Part shown: one piece after another, positions 33,489-42,885 of the stretch
How the letters are laid out: every line of letters begins with the position of its first letter
Numbering within the stretch: position 1 is the stretch's first letter
Source of the DNA: Paenarthrobacter nicotinovorans
GTDB taxonomy: Bacteria > Actinomycetota > Actinomycetes > Actinomycetales > Micrococcaceae
Direction of reading: 5' to 3'
NCBI RefSeq assembly: GCF_021919345.1
Contig: NZ_CP089293.1
Coordinates: 62,001 to 126,000, forward strand
DNA: 64,000 nucleotides
Translations under genes and position numbers: made by a program
The notes under the pieces: model-generated
What the model was told of the DNA's origin: nothing
Seen by the model: only the letters and a program-made list of their open reading frames with translations
Databases searched by the model: none

Positions 33489-34639
33489 CGGGTGTGCACC
33501 CTCCCTGCAGTTCCCGGCAGTGAAACAGCCACACGGTATCCTTTGGTCTCCCGTCCTGCTTCGAAGGTCCCGCCCAATAACTGAGCCCGTTCACGCATGC
33601 CTGTGAGTCCGTGACCGTTCTTGGAAGCCAAAGCCGCCCCCGGGCCGTCGTCGAGGACGCTGATCCGCAGGTCGTCGCCTTCAGTCCTGATGGTGATCCG
33701 GCAGGTTCCTGCTCCGGAATGCCGGATCACGTTCGTCAGGGCTTCCTGAATGATTCGATACGCGGTCGTTCGCTGCGCGGCCGGAAGATCGTGGGCACTT
33801 TCGTCGGCGTCGATCACGACAGATATACCGGCCCGTATGGCCGGCTGCGACAGCTCCCGCACCAGTTCCGGAAGGCTTCCCGGCGGAGCGTCATCAGCCG
33901 TTTCGCTACGTTCCTGTCGCATCAACACCTGAAGTTGGCCCAACGCATCACGGGCGTCGGACTCGATGCCCTGCAGTGCAGATCGCAGATCGTCGGGGGT
34001 GGACGACTTTACATGGGCCACGACGCCCGCCCGCACCCCAATCCCTCCCAGGGTGTGGGACAGTACGTCGTGGATATCCCGTGCGAGGCGAAGCCGTTCC
34101 TGGGCCCGGGCATTGCGCTCGGTTTCGCAACGCATGCGTTGGGTGCGAATTCCCAAGACCCATGCGGCCCCGATGATGACGGCGCCCAGGATGATGCCCC
34201 GGATGCTCGCTTCGGCGCCCTCCGCAGAGACCAGAAGCAAGGACGCAAACAGAAGAATTTCCAGCACGATCAGCCATGCAGGAAAGAGGCGTGTCCCGAA
34301 TCGTTCCGCGGCAACGTACAGGCAGAGCCCTGTCACGAGGAAAGGATCCTCGGTCATTCCCAAGCTCCAGCCAACGGCCGTCACAACGCCGGTCCAAGCG
34401 GCAGCTAGCCAAGGAAACCTTGACCGAAGGCAGAGTCCCAGGACAACAAGGCCCCCCAAAGCCAGTTGGACCAGCCTGCCCGGTGATTCCGGCGGAACCA
34501 CGGTGATCCAAAGCCCTGCCACCACGATGATGCCGACCAAGCCGTTCAGTAGAACGGGAATGATCGTTTCCCGGACTACGGAGACGTGAACGTTTTCTGG
34601 ATCAGCGCTTTGCGTCGTGCTCGGGTGTCGTTGGTTCAT
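33485..34639 (-). CDS. Two-component sensor histidine kinase (HisKA_3 type)
   Basis: From 34639 the protein has 384 residues. About five membrane helices occupy residues 25-165 (IIPVLLNGLVGIIVVAGLWITVV and others) with almost no extracellular loop, which suits intramembrane sensing of envelope stress. The dimerisation/phosphoacceptor part is RLRLARDIHDVLSHTLGGIGVRAGVV, and the HATPase shows RIIQEALTNVIRHSGAGTCRITI (N box), VLDDGPGAALASKNGHGLTGMRERAQLLGGTFEAG. An upstream ATG at 34651 is possible. It is the partner of the regulator at 32835. Confidence 0.9.
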   Translation of the reverse strand: MNQRHPSTTQSADPENVHVSVVRETIIPVLLNGLVGIIVVAGLWITVVPPESPGRLVQLALGGLVVLGLCLRSRFPWLAAAWTGVVTAVGWSLGMTEDPFLVTGLCLYVAAERFGTRLFPAWLIVLEILLFASLLLVSAEGAEASIRGIILGAVIIGAAWVLGIRTQRMRCETERNARAQERLRLARDIHDVLSHTLGGIGVRAGVVAHVKSSTPDDLRSALQGIESDARDALGQLQVLMRQERSETADDAPPGSLPELVRELSQPAIRAGISVVIDADESAHDLPAAQRTTAYRIIQEALTNVIRHSGAGTCRITIRTEGDDLRISVLDDGPGAALASKNGHGLTGMRERAQLLGGTFEAGRETKGYRVAVSLPGTAGRVHTR

Positions 34640-34663
34640 AGGCCATCTCATTTGTCAGGGCAG

Positions 34664-35026
34664 TCAGGGTTGGAGTTCCACGGGTAACTCAACCAGGTAC
34701 TCACCCAGGAGGCCTGAAGCGATGACCATGCGGTACGTCGTTTGTTTCTTGATGGTCCGGTCGGCTTCCTCGGCGATCGAGTCGTCCACCACGAGTTGCC
34801 CGCACGAGGTGTCGAGCTTATAGGAGGTGCGGCTTCGGTTCTCATGGGAAATGACCACGTTCTCGGTGGTGCAGACCCTTTCAGATTTGGCCCGCAAAAG
34901 CTTCTCCACTGCGGGAGCGCCGAAGGACAAGGCTACAAGCGCCGCGAGGCAGATGAGGTAGGTCCGGACCGTAATCTGCGCCCGAGGCTTCGCCACGCGT
35001 GCCCTTCCTGATGGGTCTTCTTGCAT
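34664..35026 (-). CDS. Small single-pass membrane protein of unknown function
   Basis: The 120-residue protein has a basic N-terminus (GRARVAKPRAQITVR), one helix at about residues 22-40 (TYLICLAALVALSFGAPAV) and an exposed domain of about 75 residues with two cysteines (CTTENVVISHENRSRTSYKLDTSCGQLVVDDSIAEE). It precedes the histidine kinase by 24 bases on the same strand, so it may be an accessory factor of the sensor; that is inference. I recognise no family. Confidence 0.65.
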   Translation of the reverse strand: MQEDPSGRARVAKPRAQITVRTYLICLAALVALSFGAPAVEKLLRAKSERVCTTENVVISHENRSRTSYKLDTSCGQLVVDDSIAEEADRTIKKQTTYRMVIASGLLGEYLVELPVELQP

Positions 35027-35089
35027 GGCCTCAGCCTAGAGGGTTGAGCGTTCTCCCCGTCAACACGCAGAAATCAGATAATGACAGCC

Positions 35090-35629
35090 CTACGTCGACC
35101 TAACCCGCGAGACCAACTCCCCGCTGGCGCTATATGTCTCAGTCCAGCCCTTGCGGGTCGTTGCTGTGAATCCCAAGCCGGCCTCCCCAAAAGATGCCCA
35201 AGGATCTTCCTCATCATCGGGGCGCACGAGGGCCCCACTCGGTAGTAATACTGAAGTCATTTTCCGACCGGTGTCCCGGAGGATGACTGCACAACGGTCG
35301 GTGTCAGGCCATTCCGTGACAATACCGTCGTAGTACACGCATTCCAGGCTTGCAAGATAGCCCTCCTTGTCGACGAGACATAGCACCGACGATGGGACAC
35401 CGGCGAGCCGAGCAAGTTCTTCGACCTCTGTAGGCATGAGGCAAAATTCCGGAGCGGCGGGCGCTTTCGCCCGGTCGACATGGAACCTGATTGAAGGGCA
35501 ACCGCAAATGCAGTCCGGCTCGACTCCAAGAATGTGCATCGCTTGCTTCCGGAAGGCACCGACGCCCTCGAATTCGACGGAAAGAAACAGGTCGAGCACT
35601 TCCCGCTCAGCGTCGGTAATGGGTCGCAT
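35090..35629 (-). CDS. Hypothetical protein with Cys-rich CxCGCP motif
   Basis: The 179-residue protein begins MRPITDAEREVLDLFLSVEFEGVGAFRKQAMHILGVEPDCICGCPSIRFHVD and continues with a beta-rich domain (CLVDKEGYLASLECVYYDGIVTEWPDTD). The C-x-C-G-C-P motif occurs in a group of uncharacterised actinobacterial proteins and could bind metal. It has no signal peptide or helix. It lies between the small membrane protein and the uracil permease, same strand, but with gaps, so operon membership is unclear. Confidence 0.65.
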   Translation of the reverse strand: MRPITDAEREVLDLFLSVEFEGVGAFRKQAMHILGVEPDCICGCPSIRFHVDRAKAPAAPEFCLMPTEVEELARLAGVPSSVLCLVDKEGYLASLECVYYDGIVTEWPDTDRCAVILRDTGRKMTSVLLPSGALVRPDDEEDPWASFGEAGLGFTATTRKGWTETYSASGELVSRVRST

Positions 35630-35651
35630 GCCGCGCCTCGCTTGCTACCGC

Positions 35652-37007
35652 CTACTTCCCTTTCTTCCCGCCCCGCTTGGCCGCAGCGTTCATCGCCGAC
35701 TTCACCGCTGGCGGCAGCCCCGCCGTCTCGGTTTCCGGCTCAGCGACGGTCCCGCGCCAGCGAGCCAGTCCCTTCATGCCGTGGTAGATCACCAGCGCAG
35801 CAGCGGAGCCAAGGGCAATGCCCGTGAACTTCAGCTCACCGATGGTCCAGGTGTAGTCCGCGATGCCGATGATCAAGGCCACAGCAGCGGTGGTGAGGTT
35901 GATCGGGTTGGAGAAGTTGACCTTGTTCTGAACCCAGATCTTCACGCCAAGCACGCCGATCATGCCGTAGAGCATGGTCGCGGCACCGCCCAGGACACCC
36001 GGCGGGACGGTCGCGATCAGTTCGCCGAATTTCGGGGAGAAGCTCAGCAGGATGGCGAAGACGCCGGCCACCCAGTAGGCCGCCGTCGAATAGACCTTGG
36101 TGGCCGCCATGACGCCGATGTTCTCCGCGTACGTCGTGGTACCGGAACCGCCGCCGAACCCGGCAAGTACCGTCGCGGCGCCGTCGGCCATCAGCGCGCG
36201 GCCGGAGACGCCGTCGAGGTTCTGGCCCGTCATGGCGGCTACCGACTTCACGTGCCCCACGTTCTCAGCCACCAGCACCAGCACCACCGGCACAAACAGA
36301 CCCACTACGCCGATGTGGAATTCGGGCGTCTGGAAAAACGGCAAGCCAACCCAGGCTGCGGCATCCATCTTTTCGTAGCTGACCTCGCCGCGCATCATCG
36401 CCACGAGGTAACCGACAACGACGCCCACCAGAATGCTCAGGCGCCCAAGGATGCCTCGGAACAGTACAGAAACCAGGATGATCGTCACCAGCGTGATGAG
36501 CGCGGTAACGGGCGCCAGGTCGAAGTTCGCCTTCGCCGCCGGAGCCAGGTTCAGGCCGATCAGCGCGACAATGGCGCCGGTGACGATCGGCGGCATGAGC
36601 CGGTTGATCCATTCGGCGCCGAACTTCTGAACCACCGCACCAATAAGCGCCAGTACGACGCCGGCAAGCACCACGCCGCCCAAGGCGCCACCAACGCCGT
36701 ACTGCTGCTGGGACGCCATGATCGGGGCGATGAACGCGAAGCTCGATCCCAGGTAGCTGGGCACTCGCCCCTTGGTGATGACGAGGAACAGCAGTGTGCC
36801 GATACCGGAGAAGAACAGCGTGGTGGCCGGTGGCATGCCCGTGATGATCGGGACCAGGAAAGTCGCCCCGAACATCGCAACTACATGCTGCATGCCGATG
36901 CCGATGGTCAGGGGCCAGGCGAGCCGCTCATCGGGTGCCACCACGTGACCGGGGCGGATGGACTTGCCATTACCGTGGAGCTTCCATTTGGTGCCGAGCA
37001 TGCTCAT
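35652..37007 (-). CDS. NCS2 family uracil-type permease
   Basis: The 451-residue protein has about 14 helices and begins with MSMLGTKWKLHGNGKSIRPGHVVAPDERLAWPLTIGIGMQHVVAMFGATFLVPIITG. It carries the NCS2 signatures LVAENVGHVKSVAAMTGQ, with the glutamate that contacts the base in UraA, and ENIGVMAATKVYS. The long Lys/Arg tail (AAKRGGKKGK) is cytoplasmic. These residues fit a uracil/proton symporter more than a purine one. No pyrimidine biosynthesis genes adjoin it; the reductase at 39772 is RutE-like. Confidence 0.9.
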   Translation of the reverse strand: MSMLGTKWKLHGNGKSIRPGHVVAPDERLAWPLTIGIGMQHVVAMFGATFLVPIITGMPPATTLFFSGIGTLLFLVITKGRVPSYLGSSFAFIAPIMASQQQYGVGGALGGVVLAGVVLALIGAVVQKFGAEWINRLMPPIVTGAIVALIGLNLAPAAKANFDLAPVTALITLVTIILVSVLFRGILGRLSILVGVVVGYLVAMMRGEVSYEKMDAAAWVGLPFFQTPEFHIGVVGLFVPVVLVLVAENVGHVKSVAAMTGQNLDGVSGRALMADGAATVLAGFGGGSGTTTYAENIGVMAATKVYSTAAYWVAGVFAILLSFSPKFGELIATVPPGVLGGAATMLYGMIGVLGVKIWVQNKVNFSNPINLTTAAVALIIGIADYTWTIGELKFTGIALGSAAALVIYHGMKGLARWRGTVAEPETETAGLPPAVKSAMNAAAKRGGKKGK

Positions 37008-37087
37008 GGCGGAGCCTTCCTCAGAAGAGTATTGGGATTCGGTGCAACATTACCGCCAAAGTACCCGCCCCGCCCCGCTAAAGCTGC

Positions 37088-39565
37088 TTACCGTGGAACC
37101 AGCTTGAAGAGGAACTTCGTTTTCACCATGACCCACAGAATGGCGAGTAAAGCTGCGTACACGGCCGAGTTCAGCCAGAGGTTGCCGTCCCGCAGCGCCG
37201 GGATGTTGGCGATAGCCACGATGAAGAACACGTGCATGATGAACACGTACAGGGTGGCTTGGCCAAGAGGTATGAGGAACCAGCCAACAGCGCGTGAGAG
37301 CGGCTTCCAGAACGCACTCAGGAGGGCATAAAGGGCGATGGTAATGACGAGGACATTCACAACACGGCCCGGGCCCAGATAAGTGCGGCCGAAGAAGGTG
37401 TCGTAGAGGTACCTGAACGTGGTCTCCGGGATGAGGGCAAGGCGCACATCCAACTGGTTTGTCAGATAGGGTCCGCTCCACGAGAAAAGCGCGCAGGCTG
37501 CGGCCAGGAAAACGCACACGCCCAGAAGAATCCGCTGACGGGGATGGGCGAACCAGTCGATGATTCGTTGGCGGTGGAACCCCGCAGTCATGCCGAGGAC
37601 GAACAGCAACTGCCACACGAGCAGGGGAAAGGAGTCCTCGAACTGCGAGGGAAGCAACCGGAACCGGAACACGGATCCACCGATGTAGAGCGCCAGACTG
37701 ACCGTAAGCACCAGCCAGGTGAGTCCGCGGGACAGTGCCACCAGGATCAAAGGGCTGATCAACAACAGGATGACGTAGAGGCCCATGATGTTGAACTGCC
37801 ACGGACCGACCTGCAACAACAGCAGGGCCGGAATCAGGCCCTGCGGGACCGGAAACTGCAGCAAACCTTCCATCCCGGCGTAAAGGTCATAGGTCGTTCC
37901 GGCGGCTGAATGCCCGGCTGCGCCTGTGCCTTGATCGGTGAAGGTGGTGACGGCAGCGGCGTTAATGAAGGGGAGCAGGCTCAGACCGTAGACAATCAGG
38001 ACCACGGCCAGGGCGGTGAAGTAGAGCTTCCACGCCCGCTTGGTTGTCCCGTCCACCACGTCCCCCAGCTCCGTGGAGATGCGCGGCCCGTAGACCATGC
38101 CGAGCACCACCCCGGAGAGCATGACAAAGAGTTCCGCCCCGGAGACCACTCCGATGGTCTCCTGGCTCAGCAGTTGGAAAACCGAATTGATGCCCACGTG
38201 GTTGACCACCACGAAGACGATCGCCAGTCCGCGGAGCATGTCGATCCTGGCATCCCGCCTGCCGGAACCCGTGTACGACCACTTGTTGGGGGCCGCCCGC
38301 GATGACAGAAGCCAGAGTGCCGCGACGGCCACGAGGACCGTTCCGGCGGTAGCCCATGCAGCCCATCCACGGATCACAGTGCCGGACTTCGTTTGCGGGA
38401 TCTCAAGACCCGGAACGTCCTTCAGCCCCTTCTCGGTGACAGGACCGACCCTTAGGCCGGAGGTGTCCAAAGAGGTTCGGAACGGAGCGGCCAGCAACGG
38501 TTGGGCGGTGGTGCGCCAGTCAATGGACACCTTGCTCTGATCGCGAGCATCGGTAGTTTCGTTCCAGACCACTGCCCGGACGGACCCATTCTCGGGCTGG
38601 GCCACCGACGCGAAGACCTGGTGCCACCACGTCTGCTTGACGTCAATCTCTGCGGCGCCGCCGGCTCCTGGCGAGTAGAAAGCCCCGGTTTCGATCAGCA
38701 GCGGCTTGTTCCGGGCTTGTACATAGGTGCCATAAAAATTGTCCGTTCCGGTGCCACCACTGGACGCGTGCAGGGAATCGTTGAACTCGTCGGCCGCAGG
38801 GAGGGTGTTCTGGGCGGAGCCTGCACCGGTGGTGTCGTGATAAATGGACAGGCCTATCCAGTCCACAACGTCATCGCCCGGGTAGTAGGGGTCAAACGCG
38901 GAGTCGTCGAGGTCCCAGACGCCGTTAGCGTTGGTGTCCAGCGAGGCCAAGGGGACGCCTTTGGGTGGCGTGGACGTGGCCGTCTGGAACGGGTAGTCCT
39001 TCTCCGCTGTCGGCGACCACACCATCACGGGATCTGGCAGGCTGCTCTTGAGCGCGGCAGCAACCCGGCCAAATGCTGCCCGGTATGCTTCGGGTTCCTG
39101 GCCCCAAGCCACCCATGGGGCGTTCATTTCCGGTGCGAAGCGGACGAAGACCTTGCCCCTGAAGCCGGCAGCCGCCGTCGTGATTTGACGCGCAAAAGTG
39201 GCTGCGGCGTCGTCGCTGACGTCCCGGAGGGAAATTCCGGGACGTACGGTGAGCAGCGCGTGGGAGCCTAGGCCGGCTACCTGGGAGAAGTAACCCTTGA
39301 GGTAATCCAGGCCGCCTTCGTCCATGGGCATGGATACGTTCTGTCCGTACAGGGCAGCTGGCTCGCCGAGGCGCTGGGCGTAGTCCGCAGCTGAGTCCTT
39401 GTCCCAGTCGAGCAAAGTTCCGAAGTAGCGCTGGCCGGGATCGTCGCCGTCGGCCGGTTGCCGGTCCAAGGCCCAAGCTTGGGTGGAGGGGAGCAGGAAC
39501 GCCAGAAGCAGCAGGACAAGTACTGCCAGGGCCCGTCGAGGGGCCGCCAGGGGAAAGGTAGGCAT
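37088..39565 (-). CDS. GH26-like glycosidase domain fused to OpgC-type acyltransferase
   Basis: The start at 39565 follows AAGGGGCCTG and gives an 825-residue protein. A signal-anchor (LAVLVLLLLAFLLPSTQAWA) is followed by an extracellular TIM-barrel-like domain (about 35-375) with the GH26-style acid/base in FVRFAPEMNAPWVAWGQEPEAYRAAFGRVA and a candidate nucleophile in KPLLIETGAFY. A single helix follows near 400, and then the OpgC domain (about 440-825) opens with DARIDMLRGLAIVFVVVNHVGI and has GVVSGAELFVMLSGVVLGMVYG and about ten helices. OpgC transfers succinyl groups to periplasmic glucans in Proteobacteria. Here it may modify an envelope glycan that the glycosidase also binds. Confidence 0.75.
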   Translation of the reverse strand: MPTFPLAAPRRALAVLVLLLLAFLLPSTQAWALDRQPADGDDPGQRYFGTLLDWDKDSAADYAQRLGEPAALYGQNVSMPMDEGGLDYLKGYFSQVAGLGSHALLTVRPGISLRDVSDDAAATFARQITTAAAGFRGKVFVRFAPEMNAPWVAWGQEPEAYRAAFGRVAAALKSSLPDPVMVWSPTAEKDYPFQTATSTPPKGVPLASLDTNANGVWDLDDSAFDPYYPGDDVVDWIGLSIYHDTTGAGSAQNTLPAADEFNDSLHASSGGTGTDNFYGTYVQARNKPLLIETGAFYSPGAGGAAEIDVKQTWWHQVFASVAQPENGSVRAVVWNETTDARDQSKVSIDWRTTAQPLLAAPFRTSLDTSGLRVGPVTEKGLKDVPGLEIPQTKSGTVIRGWAAWATAGTVLVAVAALWLLSSRAAPNKWSYTGSGRRDARIDMLRGLAIVFVVVNHVGINSVFQLLSQETIGVVSGAELFVMLSGVVLGMVYGPRISTELGDVVDGTTKRAWKLYFTALAVVLIVYGLSLLPFINAAAVTTFTDQGTGAAGHSAAGTTYDLYAGMEGLLQFPVPQGLIPALLLLQVGPWQFNIMGLYVILLLISPLILVALSRGLTWLVLTVSLALYIGGSVFRFRLLPSQFEDSFPLLVWQLLFVLGMTAGFHRQRIIDWFAHPRQRILLGVCVFLAAACALFSWSGPYLTNQLDVRLALIPETTFRYLYDTFFGRTYLGPGRVVNVLVITIALYALLSAFWKPLSRAVGWFLIPLGQATLYVFIMHVFFIVAIANIPALRDGNLWLNSAVYAALLAILWVMVKTKFLFKLVPR

Positions 39566-39771
39566 CAGGCCCCTTCTGGTGTCGTCATTCCCACAGTTGA
39601 GACGCCAACCCACAACGGGCGCCGGCTAGTAAAAACGATGCTACCCATTTTCCCGCTGTGCCCAACGTCACGGGCCGTCATGGGAAGAGGACAGCGGAAG
39701 TTGAAGTTGCAACCATGGAAAGCAGAAGTGCCCGGCCAGCCCAGGGTCAGGGCCCAGCGAAAGGTTCACAA

Positions 39772-40377
39772 ATGACGATTGCCCACGAAGAAGCAGTCAT
39801 TGACGCCGCAGCAGTCGACGCCATTTTTGCCGAAGCCCGTACCGCCAACAGCTTCTCCGGTGAGGTCACCGAGGAGCAGGCCCGCGCCATCTACGAGCTC
39901 ACCAAGTTCGGCCCCACCGCCTTCAACTCCCAGCCGCTCCGCGTGACGTACGTCCGCTCCGACGAAGCCCGGGCCAAGCTGGTAGACCACCTGTCCCGCG
40001 GCAACCAGGCGAAGACCGCCTCAGCTCCGCTCGTCGCCATCCTGTCTTACGACACCGACTGGCAGGGACAGTGGGACAAGTTCCTCCCCGAGTACGGCGC
40101 CCCCAAGGCAATGTACGACGCCGATCCCGCCTTCGCTGCCTCCACCGGCAACAACAACGCCCACCTCCAGGCCGGCTACTTCATCCTGGCCGTGCGCTCC
40201 CTCGGTTTCGCCGCGGGCCCGATGACCGGCGCTGACTTCGCCGCCATCGACGCCGAGTTCTTCCCGGCCGGCGACCAGAAGAGCTTCCTCGTGGTCAACA
40301 TCGGACAGCCCGGCCCGGACGCCTGGGGCGAAGCCAAGCCGAAGTTCGCTTACGACGACGTCGTCCGCACCGTCTAG
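39772..40377 (+). CDS. Malonic semialdehyde reductase-like nitroreductase (RutE family)
   Basis: The 201-residue protein starts at 39772 behind AAAGG. It has the FMN-binding RutE pattern: EARTANSFSGEVTEEQARAIYELTKFGPTAFNSQPLRVTYVRS, GNNNAHLQAGYFILAVRSLGFAAGPMTGADFAAIDAEFF and FLVVNIGQPGPDAW. RutE reduces malonic semialdehyde formed in uracil breakdown; other members reduce quinones or nitro compounds. The other rut genes are not seen here. The uracil permease lies about 2.8 kb to the left. The open frame extends to 39658 but that part has no family homology. Confidence 0.85.
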   Translation: MTIAHEEAVIDAAAVDAIFAEARTANSFSGEVTEEQARAIYELTKFGPTAFNSQPLRVTYVRSDEARAKLVDHLSRGNQAKTASAPLVAILSYDTDWQGQWDKFLPEYGAPKAMYDADPAFAASTGNNNAHLQAGYFILAVRSLGFAAGPMTGADFAAIDAEFFPAGDQKSFLVVNIGQPGPDAWGEAKPKFAYDDVVRTV

Positions 40378-40422
40378 TCATCCCGGGGCCGTCGTCCAGG
40401 ACACCCATAACGCCTGATGACG

Positions 40423-40472
40423 CAGAAACGGATTGAGGACACCCAAATTCAGGTGTCCTCAATCCGTTTCTG
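40423..40472. terminator. 21-base-pair perfect hairpin between convergent genes
   Basis: 40423-40443 is exactly complementary to 40452-40472 around an eight-base loop (CAAATTCA). A T-run at 40481-40487 follows eight bases past the stem for rightward transcription. It ends both the RutE-like gene and the convergent DUF3806 gene. Confidence 0.8.
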
Positions 40473-40477
40473 TGTCG

Positions 40478-40963
40478 CTAGTTTTTTTGCGCGGCGTTGG
40501 TACCACCAGATGCCGCCGCAAGCGCCCCCTGAATCCCCTGGACCAGGCCAGCTGCCTGTTGCGATATCCAGGTGCCCGGTTCCTCCGAGCGGGTGGGCCA
40601 GCGTTTGCCGATGAAGTTCATCGGATGCACCACAATGTTGCCGGTCTGGTGGTGCACTGTGGCTTCCGTTACGCCGTCCGGGTAGGTGCCCAGAACCCAC
40701 CGAAGCCCGCGGACCTCCCTGATGAGGTGATCCCCAAGAGCCGCGCCCATGATGTTGATCATCGCGTTGGGATCGAAATCGGGCTCATCCTCGACATGGT
40801 TGACAGTCATCTGCCACAGGGCGTCGATGTACTCGAGATCAGTGCGTGGATGATCGCTCCCAGGGCCGTCCACCGCCGAACCCACTTGCTGGAATGAACG
40901 GAGAAGATCCTGGATCCACTCCTCCTCCGCTGGGGACATCTCCTCGATCAGCGGCCCCGACAC
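40478..40963 (-). CDS. DUF3806 domain protein
   Basis: The favoured start is the GTG at 40963, whose G is shared with the TAG of pgm (TAGTG), giving 161 residues; an ATG at 40939 is the alternative. The protein contains IEEMSPAEEEWIQDLLRSFQQVG, then TVNHVEDEPDFDPNAMINIMGAALGDHLIREVRGLRWVLGTYPDGVTEATVHHQTGNIVVHPMNFIGKRW, which matches DUF3806. Function is unknown. It is read leftward after pgm, coupled to it. Confidence 0.75.
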   Translation of the reverse strand: MSGPLIEEMSPAEEEWIQDLLRSFQQVGSAVDGPGSDHPRTDLEYIDALWQMTVNHVEDEPDFDPNAMINIMGAALGDHLIREVRGLRWVLGTYPDGVTEATVHHQTGNIVVHPMNFIGKRWPTRSEEPGTWISQQAAGLVQGIQGALAAASGGTNAAQKN

Positions 40964-42633
40964 TACGCGATGACCCCGTCCACCAGCGCCTTGGCCTCTT
41001 CCTGAACTTGCTTCAGGTGGTCTGCGCCCTTGAACGACTCGGCATAGATCTTGTAGACGTCCTCGGTGCCGGAAGGGCGGGCCGCGAACCAGGCGTTCTC
41101 GGTGACGACCTTCAGACCACCGATCGAAGCGCCGTTTCCGGGGGCCTCGGTGAGCTTGGCAGTGATCTCCTCGCCGGCAAGGGAGGTGGCAGTGACGTCG
41201 GCAGCGGAGAGCTTGCCCAGCTTTGCCTTCTGCTCTCGCGTTGCGGCGGCGTCGATGCGTGCATACACAGGTGCGCCGAACTGGTCGGTGAGGCCCTTGT
41301 ACAACTGCGACGGCGACTTGCCCGTCACAGCGGTGATCTCCGACGCCAGCAAGGCCAGCAGGATTCCGTCCTTGTCCGTGGTCCACACGCTGCCATCAAG
41401 CTTGTTGAAGGAGGCGCCGGCAGATTCTTCGCCGCCGAAAGCCCCTTCGCCGGACAGGAGGCCCGGGACGAACCACTTGAAGCCGACCGGAACTTCGACC
41501 AGCTTGCGGCCGAGTCCGGCGGCAACGCGGTCGATGATCGAGGAAGACACCAGCGTCTTGCCGACTACTGAGTCCGGGTTCCAGCCGCTGCGGTTGCGGT
41601 ACAGGTAGTCGATGGCGACGGCGAGGTAGTGGTTCGGGTTCATCAGCCCACCGTCGGGCGTCACGATCCCGTGGCGGTCGGCGTCGGCGTCGTTACCCGT
41701 GGCAATATCGAACGCTGAGCCCGCGCCCGAGGAGCCGGTGGAATCGGACATCCGCTTGATCAGCGACGCCATGGCCGACGGCGATGAGCAGTCCATGCGG
41801 ATCTTCTCGTCCCAGTCGAGGGTCATGAAGGCCCACTGCGGGTCCACGGTAGGGTTCACCACGGTCAGGTTGAGCTGGTGGCGCTCGCCGATCTCGCCCC
41901 AGTAGTCCACGGAAGCTCCACCCATGGGGTCGGCGCCGATGCGGACGCCGGCCTCGCGGATGGCGTCGAGGTTCAGCACCGACGGGAGGTCGTCGACGTA
42001 GCTGCTGAGGAAGTCGAACTTGCCGGTGGTGTCAGCAGCCAGGGCATCGTTGAGCGGCATGCGCTTGACGCCGCGGAGCCCGTTCTCGAGCAACTGGTTG
42101 GCGCGGTCGGCGATCCAGCCAGTGGCGTCGGTGTCGGCCGGGCCACCGTGCGGGGGGTTGTACTTGAAGCCACCGTCGCCCGGCGGGTTGTGGCTGGGGG
42201 TAACCACGATGCCATCGGCCTGGGGTGTGCCCGGCGCAGCTTCACGGTTGTACTTGAGGATCGCGTGGCTCAGGGCCGGAGTGGGTGTGTATCCGTGGCG
42301 GGCATCCACCAGAACGGTCACACCATTGGCGGCCAGCACCTCCAACGCGGAGTTCTGCGCCGGCTCGCTCAAGGCATGCGTGTCGCGGCCAATGAACAGC
42401 GGCCCGGTGATGCCCTGACGGCCACGGTACTCAACGATTGCCTGTGTGATGGCAAGGATGTGCGGCTCATTGAACGACGCCTTCAAGCTGGAACCGCGGT
42501 GCCCCGACGTTCCAAACGCCACGCGCTGCGCGGGATCGCCCAAGTCCGGAGCTACGTCGAAATACGCGTCCAGCAGGGCTGTGATGTCAACAAGGTCCTG
42601 GGGAAGGGCAACTGTGCCCGCTCGGCTAGCCAT
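40963..42633 (-). CDS. pgm: Alpha-D-glucose phosphate-specific phosphoglucomutase
   Basis: The start at 42633 ([12 protein letters not shown]) gives 556 residues, the usual length. It has the phosphoserine loop GTSGHRGSS, the metal loop DADADRHGI, the sugar-binding EESAG and the phosphate loop [15 protein letters not shown], all intact. It interconverts glucose 1-phosphate and glucose 6-phosphate, feeding glycogen, trehalose and cell-wall sugars. The in-frame ATG at 42645 is the alternative start. The DUF3806 gene follows, coupled. Confidence 0.95.
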   Translation of the reverse strand: MASRAGTVALPQDLVDITALLDAYFDVAPDLGDPAQRVAFGTSGHRGSSLKASFNEPHILAITQAIVEYRGRQGITGPLFIGRDTHALSEPAQNSALEVLAANGVTVLVDARHGYTPTPALSHAILKYNREAAPGTPQADGIVVTPSHNPPGDGGFKYNPPHGGPADTDATGWIADRANQLLENGLRGVKRMPLNDALAADTTGKFDFLSSYVDDLPSVLNLDAIREAGVRIGADPMGGASVDYWGEIGERHQLNLTVVNPTVDPQWAFMTLDWDEKIRMDCSSPSAMASLIKRMSDSTGSSGAGSAFDIATGNDADADRHGIVTPDGGLMNPNHYLAVAIDYLYRNRSGWNPDSVVGKTLVSSSIIDRVAAGLGRKLVEVPVGFKWFVPGLLSGEGAFGGEESAGASFNKLDGSVWTTDKDGILLALLASEITAVTGKSPSQLYKGLTDQFGAPVYARIDAAATREQKAKLGKLSAADVTATSLAGEEITAKLTEAPGNGASIGGLKVVTENAWFAARPSGTEDVYKIYAESFKGADHLKQVQEEAKALVDGVIA

Positions 42634-42885
42634 GGGGTCCAGCATGCCAGACCGAAGGCCCCGCTGACACGAAATGTCCGTGATCCGGCCCCTGTGACGC
42701 CGAATGGCGGACTTCTTCGGACGATATCTCCCGGTATCGCCCAAAGGTTCACTCCGCGTTTACCATAAGTGACCTTAGTGCCGGCCTTCCGCCGAGAGAG
42801 CCGGCCGCCACAATGCGCGCTACCTTATATGCGGCCCCGGACGGCGGTAGTGTTGGGATCAAAGACCACATTCAGGGGGATTCCT

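Noticed and set aside
35367..37331. A 654-codon rightward open frame antisense to the uracil permease.
   Set aside because: It is rich in H, R, D and Q as expected of the antisense of hydrophobic codons, lacks a ribosome site, and the opposite strand has a complete NCS2 protein.
40963..41386. The longer N-terminal extension of the DUF3806 frame into pgm.
   Set aside because: It runs antisense-like within pgm codons in the other frame of the same strand; the family homology begins only after 40963.
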